Source: an uncultured Collinsella sp. (GTDB lineage Bacteria > Actinomycetota > Coriobacteriia > Coriobacteriales > Coriobacteriaceae). Taken from it: a stretch of 30,565 bases of DNA. Position numbers and translations under genes: made by a program. Shown piece after piece: positions 22,871-29,871 of the stretch (within the stretch, counting starts at the first letter, position 1; every line of letters begins with the position of its first letter). The notes below the pieces were generated by a model that saw only the letters and a list, made by a program, of their open reading frames with translations, did not search any database and had not been told where the DNA came from. The DNA lies in assembly GCA_900541665.1 (NCBI GenBank), contig UQKV01000024.1:1-30565 (forward strand), in the 5' to 3' direction.

Positions 22871-24613
22871 ATGGCGAACGACAGCAAGACATGGCGGTGC
22901 GGAAAGTACGAGCTCAGCTTTGACCGTCCGCGCATCATGGGCGTCCTCAACGTGACGCCCGATTCGTTTAGCGATGGCGGGGAGCACTTCGACCCCGATG
23001 CCGCCATCGAGTACGGCCTGGCGATGCTCGACGCCGGCGCCGACATCATCGACGTGGGCGGCGAGTCCACGCGCCCTGGTTTTACCCCGGTCAACCCCGA
23101 CGAGGAGGCTCGCCGCGTGCTGCCCGTGGTGCGCGCGCTGGCCAAGGAGGGCGCCATCGTCTCGATCGACACGCGTCATGTGGCGGTTGCCAAGGCGGCC
23201 GTGCGCTGCGGCGCCTCGATCGTCAACGACGTGACCGGCTTCACCGATCCCAAGATGGTCGAGTTCGTTAAGACGAGCACCTGCGGCGTCATCGTGATGC
23301 ATGCCGGCGAGGTCGCCGCGCCCGCACGCACGCACGCAACGGTGCAGCTCGATACCTCGGCAGCGGCGTTTGTTGCCGAGAAGGCGCGCGAGGCGGCTGC
23401 CGAGGCCGCGCGTGAGGCCGAGAAGCCGGCTCGCCGCCGTCGCGGCAAGTTGCTGGGCGAGCCTAAGCCGGAGGCCAAGCTTCCGGGCGGCGTGGTGCAG
23501 CCCTCGTTGCCGTTTGGCGAACCGGAGCCCACGTCCGAGCCTTCAAGCGAGCAGGAGACGCCGGCCGCCGAGCAGGCTACTGCCGCCGAGACCGTCGCGC
23601 CCGCGCCCGAGGCCACGCCCGCAGCCACCGAGGCCGCATCGGAGTCCAATGACCGCCTGGCCGCCATGATGCGCCGCAGCGCCCGCCGCGAGGAAGCCTA
23701 CGTGCCCACCTCGCAGCTCCGCCGCTTCACCCTGCCCGATTCGGCGCCCATCATGCGCCGCGTCATGGGCTTTCTGTCCGACCAGGCCCGCACGCTCATC
23801 CATGCCGGCGTGTCGCGCGACCGTATCTGCATCGATCCTGGCCCGGGCTTTGGTAAGTCGGCTAACGAAGACATCGTCATCCAGCGCGAGACTGCCAAGA
23901 TGGCGTCACTGGGCTATCCGCTCATGTGCGCCGTGTCGCGCAAGCGCTTTGTGGGCGCCGTCTCGGGCGTGACCGAGGCCGCCGAGCGCGATGCCGCTAC
24001 GTTTGGCGTGTGCCTGGGCGCCATCCAGGCCGGTGCCAACATCGTGCGCGTGCACGACGCCGCGGGTTTTGCGCAGTTCCTGAACGGCTACTGGGCGGTT
24101 GCCAAGCCGCAGCCGCGCCGCGCGTTTGTGGCCGTGGGCTCCAACCTGGGGCATCGCTGCGACAACATCCGCGCCGCACGCGAGATGATCGCCGAGATTC
24201 CACTCACCTGCGTGTCTAATTCCTCCAAGATTTACGAGAGCGAGCCGGCCTACGAGACGCGCCAGGACGCGTTTGCCAACGCCGTCATCGAGATCAAGAC
24301 CGAGCTGGCGCCGCTGGTGCTGCTCGATGAGCTCATGAAGATCGAGGCCGAGCTGGGGCGCGACCGCTCCAAAAAGGCCAAGGCCAACGGTCCGCGCACC
24401 ATCGACCTGGACCTGCTGTGGATGGATGGCGAGACCCACGGCGGCAAAAAGCTGCGCCTGCCGCATCCTCTCATTGGCGAGCGCGACTTTGTGCTGGTGC
24501 CGCTCGAGGACCTGATGCACGACCCGGCGCGGTTCTTCCGCTACAACGGTGTCGAGGTCAAGGAGCCCGAGGACCGCGTGGGCCATATCGTGGGCGAATT
24601 GGGGCGTATGTAG
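22871..24613 (+). CDS. folP-folK: Fused dihydropteroate synthase / HPPK with long insertion
   Basis: 580 residues. The start at 22871 has AGGAGG with a 6-nt gap; the ATG at 22865 abuts the same site. FolP spans about 17-408: IMGVLNVTPDSFSDGG (22-37), DVGGESTRPG (61-70), SIDTRH, VNDVTG (118-123), IVMH (141-144), IDPGPGFGKS (321-330), VSRKRFVG (355-362). HPPK (FolK) spans about 416-560: AFVAVGSNLGHR, then RTIDLDLLW and HPLIGERDFVLVPL. The protein thus makes two successive intermediates of folate synthesis. Oddly, between IVMH and the helix before IDPG there are about 145 residues (148-290) rather than about 20, rich in Ala, Glu, Pro and Arg and likely disordered. The downstream gene starts immediately after the stop. 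Confidence 0.92.
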   Translation: MANDSKTWRCGKYELSFDRPRIMGVLNVTPDSFSDGGEHFDPDAAIEYGLAMLDAGADIIDVGGESTRPGFTPVNPDEEARRVLPVVRALAKEGAIVSIDTRHVAVAKAAVRCGASIVNDVTGFTDPKMVEFVKTSTCGVIVMHAGEVAAPARTHATVQLDTSAAAFVAEKAREAAAEAAREAEKPARRRRGKLLGEPKPEAKLPGGVVQPSLPFGEPEPTSEPSSEQETPAAEQATAAETVAPAPEATPAATEAASESNDRLAAMMRRSARREEAYVPTSQLRRFTLPDSAPIMRRVMGFLSDQARTLIHAGVSRDRICIDPGPGFGKSANEDIVIQRETAKMASLGYPLMCAVSRKRFVGAVSGVTEAAERDAATFGVCLGAIQAGANIVRVHDAAGFAQFLNGYWAVAKPQPRRAFVAVGSNLGHRCDNIRAAREMIAEIPLTCVSNSSKIYESEPAYETRQDAFANAVIEIKTELAPLVLLDELMKIEAELGRDRSKKAKANGPRTIDLDLLWMDGETHGGKKLRLPHPLIGERDFVLVPLEDLMHDPARFFRYNGVEVKEPEDRVGHIVGELGRM

Positions 24614-25315
24614 ATGATCGAGATGAATGCTGTTGTCGCCGGCACCGAGCTCGACGCGGCGCGCGACGCGGGCCGCGAGGGCGTGTCCGCGGGCTGGTGC
24701 GCGTGGAGCGCGGGCGATGCTTCGCTGACGTTTTCGCTGGTTGTGCGCCCCGATGTGAACATGCATGCCTTCCACGGCCTGCCGTTTGTGGCCGCGATGG
24801 GCATGATGGACGCGCTCGTGGGCACGGCATCGACGCCGGGGTTGGGCCTTGCCGGTAAGGTGGGTATCCAGTGGCCGAGCGACATTGTGTGCGGCGCGCC
24901 CGCATTTGAGACGTCGTTCGCGCGCGTTACCGTGAACGGCGGTGCCGGTGCCGCGGGCATGTTCGGTGCCGTGACGGTGGATATTGAGCTTTCGGCGTTG
25001 AGCGAGCTCGGTGTGGATGCGGCCGACGAAGCGCTGGTCGAGGAGTTGGCCGCCGCCGTGCTGACCCGTGTGGACACCTGGGCGGTTGTTGCCAACACGC
25101 CGCAGGGCGCTGCCGGTCCGCTGGCTCCCGTGCTGGGCGAGTACTTCGACATGGTGCCGCTGCTGGGCCGCCAAGTTGCGGCGGTGTCGCCCAACGGCTT
25201 GCCGCTTGCGGTCGGTGTGTTTGCGGGCCTGGACATCTGGGGTCGTGCGACCATCAAGACCGATGCCGGCGAGCAAGAGTTTCCGCCCGAGGTCGTACGG
25301 ATTCGCGGTCTGTAG
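24614..25315 (+). CDS. Biotin-protein-ligase-like protein, probably divergent
   Basis: 233 residues, starting at the base after the folK stop, so almost certainly cotranscribed and translationally coupled. The fold-level pattern resembles the BirA/LplA catalytic domain: LTFSLVVRPDVNMHAFHGLPFVAAMGMMDAL, then GIQWPSDIV (compare KWPND in BirA), then the small C-terminal SH3-like ending with FAGLDIWGRATIKTDAGEQE. The N-terminal glycine/arginine biotin-binding loop (GRGRxGR) is absent; the corresponding place reads AGWCAWSAGDASL, and the usual lysine after WPND is not seen. It may therefore not biotinylate. Function is not known. CoaX, which is fused to BirA in some bacteria, is the convergent neighbour. 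Confidence 0.6.
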   Translation: MIEMNAVVAGTELDAARDAGREGVSAGWCAWSAGDASLTFSLVVRPDVNMHAFHGLPFVAAMGMMDALVGTASTPGLGLAGKVGIQWPSDIVCGAPAFETSFARVTVNGGAGAAGMFGAVTVDIELSALSELGVDAADEALVEELAAAVLTRVDTWAVVANTPQGAAGPLAPVLGEYFDMVPLLGRQVAAVSPNGLPLAVGVFAGLDIWGRATIKTDAGEQEFPPEVVRIRGL

Positions 25316-25335
25316 CGTCTCGGCTTCGCCAGAGC

Positions 25336-26109
25336 CTACGCTAGCTCCTGCATGCGGCGGTAGATTTCGCAGATGCCTTTGATGGTGAGTTGGCCGTCGA
25401 CTATGTCGAAGGCGTCGGTCGAATCGGCGACGATGCTGGCGAGGCCGCCCGTGGCGATAACGGTGGCATCCTCGCGCCCTAGTTCGCGCTTCATGCGCGC
25501 GACCAGGCCCTCGGCCATGGCGGCGGCGCCCGTCACGGCGCCCACCTTGATGCACTCCTCGGTATCGCGGCCGATGGCATGCTCGGGCGCCTCGAGCGGA
25601 ACGCTGGCGAGCTTGGCGGCTCGGGCGGCGAGCGCGTCCATCGAAATGCGGATGCCCGGCGCAATCGCTCCACCAATGTAATAACCGTCCTCATCGATGA
25701 CGTCGATATTGGTCGCGGTGCCAAAGTCCACCACGATTGCCGGCGCGCCGTAGAAGGTCTCGGCCGCAACGGCGTTAGCGACGCGATCGGCGCCTACGGC
25801 CTGGGGACGCGCCGCGCGCAGCTTGGTCACCGCGGCCGTCTGCGGTCCGATGACGATGGCGTCCGCGGCAATGCGGTCGGCCACAGTGTGCCACTCGCGC
25901 GAGAGCTGCGGCACCACGCCGGCGAAGGCGATCGCGTCGACCGCGTCGAGCGAGAGGCCGTACATCTTAAAGAAGCCCATCAGGCGCACATGGATCTCGT
26001 CGGCGGTATAGGAGCGGTCGGTGGGCATGCGCCACGACTGCACCAGCTCGTCTCCGTCAAACAGGCCCATGGCCGTCTGCGTGTTTCCCATATCGATAGC
26101 GAGCAGCAT
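25336..26109 (-). CDS. coaX: Type III pantothenate kinase
   Basis: 257 residues from the ATG at 26109, chosen because GGGAG lies 5 nt upstream; a start at 26130 would add seven residues without a ribosome binding site. Motifs: the N-terminal phosphate loop IDMGNTQTAMGLFDG, GADRVANAVAA, the DFGTATNIDVI segment with catalytic aspartate, GGAIAPGIRIS, and ATGGLA near the C-terminus. It phosphorylates pantothenate in the first step of coenzyme A synthesis. It is convergent with the biotin-ligase-like gene, only 20 bp apart, with no clear terminator between. Confidence 0.94.
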   Translation of the reverse strand: MLLAIDMGNTQTAMGLFDGDELVQSWRMPTDRSYTADEIHVRLMGFFKMYGLSLDAVDAIAFAGVVPQLSREWHTVADRIAADAIVIGPQTAAVTKLRAARPQAVGADRVANAVAAETFYGAPAIVVDFGTATNIDVIDEDGYYIGGAIAPGIRISMDALAARAAKLASVPLEAPEHAIGRDTEECIKVGAVTGAAAMAEGLVARMKRELGREDATVIATGGLASIVADSTDAFDIVDGQLTIKGICEIYRRMQELA

Positions 26110-26246
26110 GTCTACTCCCGGTGTTGGCATAAAAGGACGCGCACCATTGTATACGCGCCGTCGACGGCGCTCGGCCGCGATTCGTTTACGGTGATAGGGG
26201 CTGAGGGGTTTTAAATATGAAGGAATTATGCTCTACGAGATTTTCC

Positions 26247-26275
26247 TTGCCGTTTACCGAACTCCCGCGTAATAT
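26247..26275 (+). promoter_or_regulatory. Promoter of tRNA-fMet
   Basis: TTGCCG (26247-26252) and TAATAT (26270-26275) are spaced by 17 bp, placing the start of transcription about 25 nt upstream of the tRNA. Confidence 0.6.
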
Positions 26276-26306
26276 TCTTTCTTGCGCACATGAGGCGCCC
26301 AGACAT

Positions 26307-26383
26307 TGCGGGGTGGAGCAGTCTGGTAGCTCGCCGGGCTCATAACCCGGAGGTCGTAGGTTCAAATCCTGCCCCCGCGACCA
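26307..26383 (+). tRNA. Initiator tRNA-fMet (CAT)
   Basis: A 77-nt cloverleaf with CCA encoded. The anticodon loop CTCATAA sits on the stem CCGGG/CCCGG, whose three consecutive G-C pairs next to the loop are the initiator hallmark. The T-loop is GTTCAAATC. The first acceptor position is T against G, so the 1-72 pair is not Watson-Crick, in keeping with initiator tRNAs, though the usual bacterial case is C-A. Confidence 0.96.
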
Positions 26384-26392
26384 AGAACTTGC

Positions 26393-26422
26393 AGCTCGTC
26401 GGCCTAGCCGGCGAGCTTTTTT
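26393..26422 (+). terminator. Terminator of tRNA-fMet
   Basis: An 11-bp stem with one mismatch (AGCTCGTCGGC at 26393-26403 with GCCGGCGAGCT at 26407-26417) and a 3-base loop is followed by TTTTTT, 9 nt after the tRNA. Confidence 0.9.
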
Positions 26423-26472
26423 GTTATTTCGGGACCGTGTTTTCGGTCCAATTCTCGGCCTCTCAAACAAAA

Positions 26473-26688
26473 TCTCGATCTGTAACATCTAGACCCGATT
26501 TGGGCGGCTAGGTGTTACAGATCGAGATATACCGGTGGGTTGGGTCGTGTTTGTCTAAATCTGTAACACGAGGGACGGATTTTGCCGAGTTGTTGTTATA
26601 GATTGAGATTTTCTAGCAGGCGGGTTTGGTTTGTCTCGATCTGTAACAGTAAGACCCAGTTTTGCCGCGTAACTGTTACAGATTGAGA
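26473..26688. repeat. Half-site array C (three inverted pairs)
   Basis: Left arms at 26473-26487, 26554-26568 (one mismatch) and 26634-26648; right arms at 26513-26527, 26594-26608 (one mismatch) and 26674-26688. All three spacers are 25 bp; gaps between pairs are 26 and 25 bp. The geometry is identical to array B, but the spacer sequences differ and the surroundings (tRNA terminator upstream, flavoenzyme promoter downstream) are unrelated to arrays A and B, so this is a dispersed family and not only part of the surface-protein duplication. Confidence 0.9.
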
Positions 26689-26748
26689 CAAACCGGCGGG
26701 CCGCCCTGCCCCATCCACCTGCCGCTACCTGCTGTCCGCCGATTTCCG

Positions 26749-26778
26749 TTGCGCTGTTGTATTCCCATGCCATATCCT
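26749..26778 (+). promoter_or_regulatory. Candidate promoter of the flavoenzyme gene
   Basis: TTGCGC (26749-26754) and TATCCT (26773-26778) are spaced 18 bp, about 50 bp upstream of the start at 26831. Confidence 0.4.
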
Positions 26779-26830
26779 CTAGACAACTACGCGGCATCAT
26801 CGCCGCCGCGCCTACAAGAGAGGAATGTCC

Positions 26831-28861
26831 ATGACCGCACCTGCATCCAAGCTGCTCCAGCCCATTACGGTTGGCCCCCTTGAGCTCAAAAACCGTATTA
26901 TGTTTCCGCCGCTGACCACCGGCTACGAGGAGCGTGACGGTTCCATCGGCGAGCGCAGCCTGGCTTTTTACGAGCGCCTGGCCCGTGGCGGCGTGAGCTA
27001 CATCGTCATCGGCGACGTCGCTCCCGTCATGACCGCGAGCCCCACGCCCAAGCTGGCGACCGACGCTCAGATTCCCACGTTTAAGGCGCTGGCCGACGCC
27101 GTCCACAAGCACGGCGCCAGGGTCGCGCTGCAGCTGTTCCACCCCGAGTACGACGTGCCCGGTGTCGGCCGCATGGTCATGGGTTCCATGGCCGCCGCCA
27201 AGGCCGCGCAGGAGGCCAAGGCCGCCGGCGACGAGGAGACCTTTGCCGCCAAGATGGCCGAGTCCAACGAGATCCGCAACCAGGCCTACGCCAAGCTGCA
27301 TCACGACATGCAGCACTTTGTGAACGAGGCGAGCGTAGAGCAACTCACCCAGATCAAGGAGGCCATCGCTGCCTCGGCCGCCCGTGCGCAGCAGGCCGGC
27401 ATCGACGCCATCGAGGTCCACGGCGATCGTCTGGTGGGTTCGCTGTGCTCGGCCATCCTCAACCAGCGCACCGACGAGTACGGTGGCTCGTTCGAGAACC
27501 GCGTTCGCTATGCGCTCGAGGTCGTCGCCGCCATTAAGGAAGCCGCGCCGCAGCTGATGGTGGAGTACAAGCTCCCCGTGATCATGGAGAACCCCGACGG
27601 CACGCCGCGCGGCAAGGGCGGCTTGCTGCCCGACGAGGCCTGCGAGTTTGCCAAGCTGCTCGAGGGCGCGGGCATCGACATGATCCAGGTCGCACAGGCC
27701 AACCACACCGGCAACATGGGCGACACCATTCCGCCCATGGGCGCCATGCCCTACAACTGGACGCTGCCGGTGGCCGAGCGCGTCAAGGCCCTGGTCTCCG
27801 TGCCGGTGGCAACCGTCGGCCGCGTGGTTTCGGTCGAGGCCGGCGAGAAGATTCTGGAAGACGGTTCGGCCGACATCATCGCCTATGGCCGCTCGCTCAT
27901 GTGCGACCCAGACATTGCGCTGAAGGCCGCCACGGGCGAGCCCATCCGCGAGTGCCTCAACTGCAACAAGGGCTGCGTCGACGCGATTCAAAACCGCAAG
28001 TACATCTCGTGCGTGCTCAATGCCGAGAACGGCGACGAGGCGACCATCGCCATCAAGCCGGGCGAGGGCGACAAGAAGGTCGCCGTGGTGGGCGGCGGCA
28101 TCGCCGGCCTGGAGGCCGCACGCGTGGCGGCCAAGCGTGGCTACGATGTGACCGTCTACGAGGCGAGCGACCACTTGGGCGGCCAGATTGTGCTGGCGGC
28201 CGCGCCTCCGCGTAAGGATGAGATCATGCGCTCGGTCGAGTACTACGAGAAGATTCTGCCCGGCCTGGGCGTGAAGGTTGAGCTCAACCATGCCGCTAGC
28301 CCCGCGGACCTCAACGCCGCCGACGCCGCGATTGTGGCCGTGGGCGCGCACGACGTGGTCATCCCCGTTCCGGGTGCCGATTCGGACAAGGTCGTCTCGA
28401 GCTGGGACGTGCTGGCCGGCAAGGTGGAGCTCGGCGGCCGCGTCGCCGTCATTGGCGGTGGCCTGGTGGGCACCGAGACTGCCGAGTATCTGCTGCAGCA
28501 CGGCTGCGAGGTGGCGATTGTCGAGATGCTCGACAAGATTGCCGCGGGCGAGTCCGAGACCATTCTGCCGCTGATCATGAGCGACTTTGCCGAGCACAAC
28601 GTGGAGCAGCACGTGAAGACCCGCCTGACCGCCATTACCGACGAGGGCGTGGAGGCTGTTCGCACCACCGAGGACGGCGCCGAGGAGCCGGTGAAGATCG
28701 CCTGCGATTACGTGGTGATGGCCGTGGGCTCCAAGGCCAACGCGTTTGACCTGGATGGCGTGACGGTGCCCGTGACCTGCGTGGGCGACTGCTCGGGCGA
28801 GCGCACCGCCGACATTGCGAGCGCCATTCGCACGGCGTATCACGCGGCCAACGAGCTGTAG
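26831..28861 (+). CDS. Old-yellow-enzyme-type NADH:flavin oxidoreductase (2-enoate / 2,4-dienoyl-CoA reductase family)
   Basis: 676 residues; the ATG at 26831 has GAGAGGA about 7 nt upstream. The N-terminal FMN-binding TIM barrel (about 8-365) begins LLQPITVGPLELKNRIMFPPLTTGY and includes HGDRLVG (near 199) and NQRTDEYGGSFENRVRYALEV. A [4Fe-4S] site follows with C375, C378, C382 and C394. The C-terminal half is an FAD/NAD(P)-binding module with VVGGGIAGLEAA (about 419) and VIGGGLVGTETAEYLL (about 540). This is the layout of FadH, 2-enoate reductases and the BaiCD/BaiH bile-acid enzymes. It is cytoplasmic and probably reduces an activated C=C bond as an electron sink. The active-site histidine pair after the usual HGAHGYL motif is altered (HGDRLVGSL), so substrate is uncertain. 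It stands alone with its own terminator. Confidence 0.88.
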   Translation: MTAPASKLLQPITVGPLELKNRIMFPPLTTGYEERDGSIGERSLAFYERLARGGVSYIVIGDVAPVMTASPTPKLATDAQIPTFKALADAVHKHGARVALQLFHPEYDVPGVGRMVMGSMAAAKAAQEAKAAGDEETFAAKMAESNEIRNQAYAKLHHDMQHFVNEASVEQLTQIKEAIAASAARAQQAGIDAIEVHGDRLVGSLCSAILNQRTDEYGGSFENRVRYALEVVAAIKEAAPQLMVEYKLPVIMENPDGTPRGKGGLLPDEACEFAKLLEGAGIDMIQVAQANHTGNMGDTIPPMGAMPYNWTLPVAERVKALVSVPVATVGRVVSVEAGEKILEDGSADIIAYGRSLMCDPDIALKAATGEPIRECLNCNKGCVDAIQNRKYISCVLNAENGDEATIAIKPGEGDKKVAVVGGGIAGLEAARVAAKRGYDVTVYEASDHLGGQIVLAAAPPRKDEIMRSVEYYEKILPGLGVKVELNHAASPADLNAADAAIVAVGAHDVVIPVPGADSDKVVSSWDVLAGKVELGGRVAVIGGGLVGTETAEYLLQHGCEVAIVEMLDKIAAGESETILPLIMSDFAEHNVEQHVKTRLTAITDEGVEAVRTTEDGAEEPVKIACDYVVMAVGSKANAFDLDGVTVPVTCVGDCSGERTADIASAIRTAYHAANEL

Positions 28862-28936
28862 TTGAACATCGCGGCCAGGCGGGGCGGTAGCACGGATCCG
28901 TCTCGCCCGGCTGTGTCCCGTCGGGTGTCAACCGGT

Positions 28937-28976
28937 GCGGGGCCTGCAAGCGCAGCAGGTCCCGCCCTTTTTGTTT
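28937..28976 (+). terminator. Rho-independent terminator of the flavoenzyme gene
   Basis: GCGGGGCCTGC (28937-28947) pairs with GCAGGTCCCGC (28955-28965) around a 7-base loop, followed by TTTTTGTTTT. Confidence 0.9.
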
Positions 28977-28979
28977 TGC

Positions 28980-29231
28980 TCCGGTGGATGGCAATGCGCG
29001 GTAATCATGAGGAGTGAGGACGTCTACTGTCTTGCAGATCACTCAAAATTATTGGGGGAGGGGTTAATAACTATATCCTCTATACCAAAGGACATAAAGA
29101 GATGCCAATTTTGTTGACAAGCGAATGACGATTAGCTGCGAGTCAGCTACCAGCGTAAATAATCGATAAAGAAATGTCGTAATTTGGTGCCAAATGCCCA
29201 GATAACGCCGCGTCTACTTTAATTAACTGCT
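28980..29231. other. AT-rich gene-free stretch
   Basis: About 250 bp clearly richer in A and T than the rest of the window. It holds a TTGACA (29114-29119) without a matching -10 box and only very short open frames. I see no repeat or RNA gene. It may be a regulatory region of the small HTH gene downstream or recently acquired DNA. Confidence 0.5.
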
Positions 29232-29260
29232 TTGAGCAAACAGTAAAATGCTACTATCTA
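29232..29260 (+). promoter_or_regulatory. Promoter of the small HTH gene
   Basis: TTGAGC (29232-29237) and TATCTA (29255-29260) are spaced exactly 17 bp in an AT-rich setting, about 40 bp upstream of the GTG start. Confidence 0.55.
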
Positions 29261-29301
29261 ACTTGCACGTAAGAAAGCAGATTAACGGTTAAGGCTAAGA
29301 A

Positions 29302-29691
29302 GTGGCAGGTATGTCGGAAGCAACAAGGACTCGCACGCATGCGCCCGAGGTTAGACAGCGCGCCGTCGAGATCCTCCAAGAGGGGGTCGGTCATCGCGCC
29401 CTCGCCGCGGAGCTTGGCATTCCCCAGGCCACGGCTCGTCAGTGGGCCCGCGCGTATGCCGTGGGCGGTGCCGACGCCGTTCTCAATGCCGGTTCGCATC
29501 ATCACACCTATTCGTACGACGTAAAGCTCGCTGTGGTTAAGGACCGTCTGGAAAACGGCTTGACGGTTCGCGAGGCCATGATCAAGCACAAGATTCCCAG
29601 CGAGTCTTCGGTCAAGGCTTGGTGCCGCCAGTATCGCGAGAGCGGTGAGTCCGCGCTGGTTGATAAGCCGCGCGTTAAAAAGGCGGAATAG
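29302..29691 (+). CDS. Small tandem helix-turn-helix protein, transposase OrfA-like
   Basis: 129 residues from a GTG at 29302, with AAGG 7 nt upstream; an ATG at 29311 is an alternative. Two HTH units are visible: residues about 16-55 (VRQRAVEILQEGVGHRALAA, then LGIPQATARQWARAY) and about 73-118 (YDVKLAVVKDRLENGLTVRE, then PSESSVKAWCRQYRESG). This matches the N-terminal DNA-binding part of IS3-type and related transposases (InsE/OrfA-like HTH). No catalytic partner gene and no terminal inverted repeats are visible nearby, so it is more likely a domesticated DNA-binding protein than an active insertion sequence. Its target is unknown. Confidence 0.75.
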   Translation: MAGMSEATRTRTHAPEVRQRAVEILQEGVGHRALAAELGIPQATARQWARAYAVGGADAVLNAGSHHHTYSYDVKLAVVKDRLENGLTVREAMIKHKIPSESSVKAWCRQYRESGESALVDKPRVKKAE

Positions 29692-29702
29692 CGAACGGGA
29701 TG

Positions 29703-29726
29703 GTGCGCCCACAGGGGTGCATTTTT
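29703..29726 (+). terminator. Terminator of the small HTH gene
   Basis: GTGCGCCC (29703-29710) pairs with GGGGTGCA (29714-29721), mostly through G-C and one G-T pair, around a 3-base loop; a run of five T follows (29722-29726). It lies 12 bp past the stop codon. Confidence 0.65.
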
Positions 29727-29871
29727 CTTGCCGCGCCTCTGCTCCAAAGCAGGCGTGCCCTTACCCCGTACGCCTAAAACTCCCCAGTTGACCGAAAACC
29801 TGCCACCGCAACCCCGTAATTGAGCTATAACGTTAAACAATTGCAGCGTTTTTGCATGGGGGAGTGATGGT

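Noticed and set aside
26217..26343. Small open frame upstream of and into tRNA-fMet
   Set aside because: It overlaps the tRNA promoter and the tRNA itself.
26555..28843. 762-codon minus-strand open frame opposite the flavoenzyme gene
   Set aside because: The opposite strand encodes a protein with complete family motifs; this frame also runs through half-site array C.
28935..29117. 60-codon open frame after the flavoenzyme terminator
   Set aside because: It starts inside the terminator hairpin and has no ribosome binding site or recognisable sequence.
29302..29691. Intact IS3-type insertion sequence
   Set aside because: Only the OrfA-like part is present; no catalytic ORF, terminal inverted repeats or target duplication are visible.
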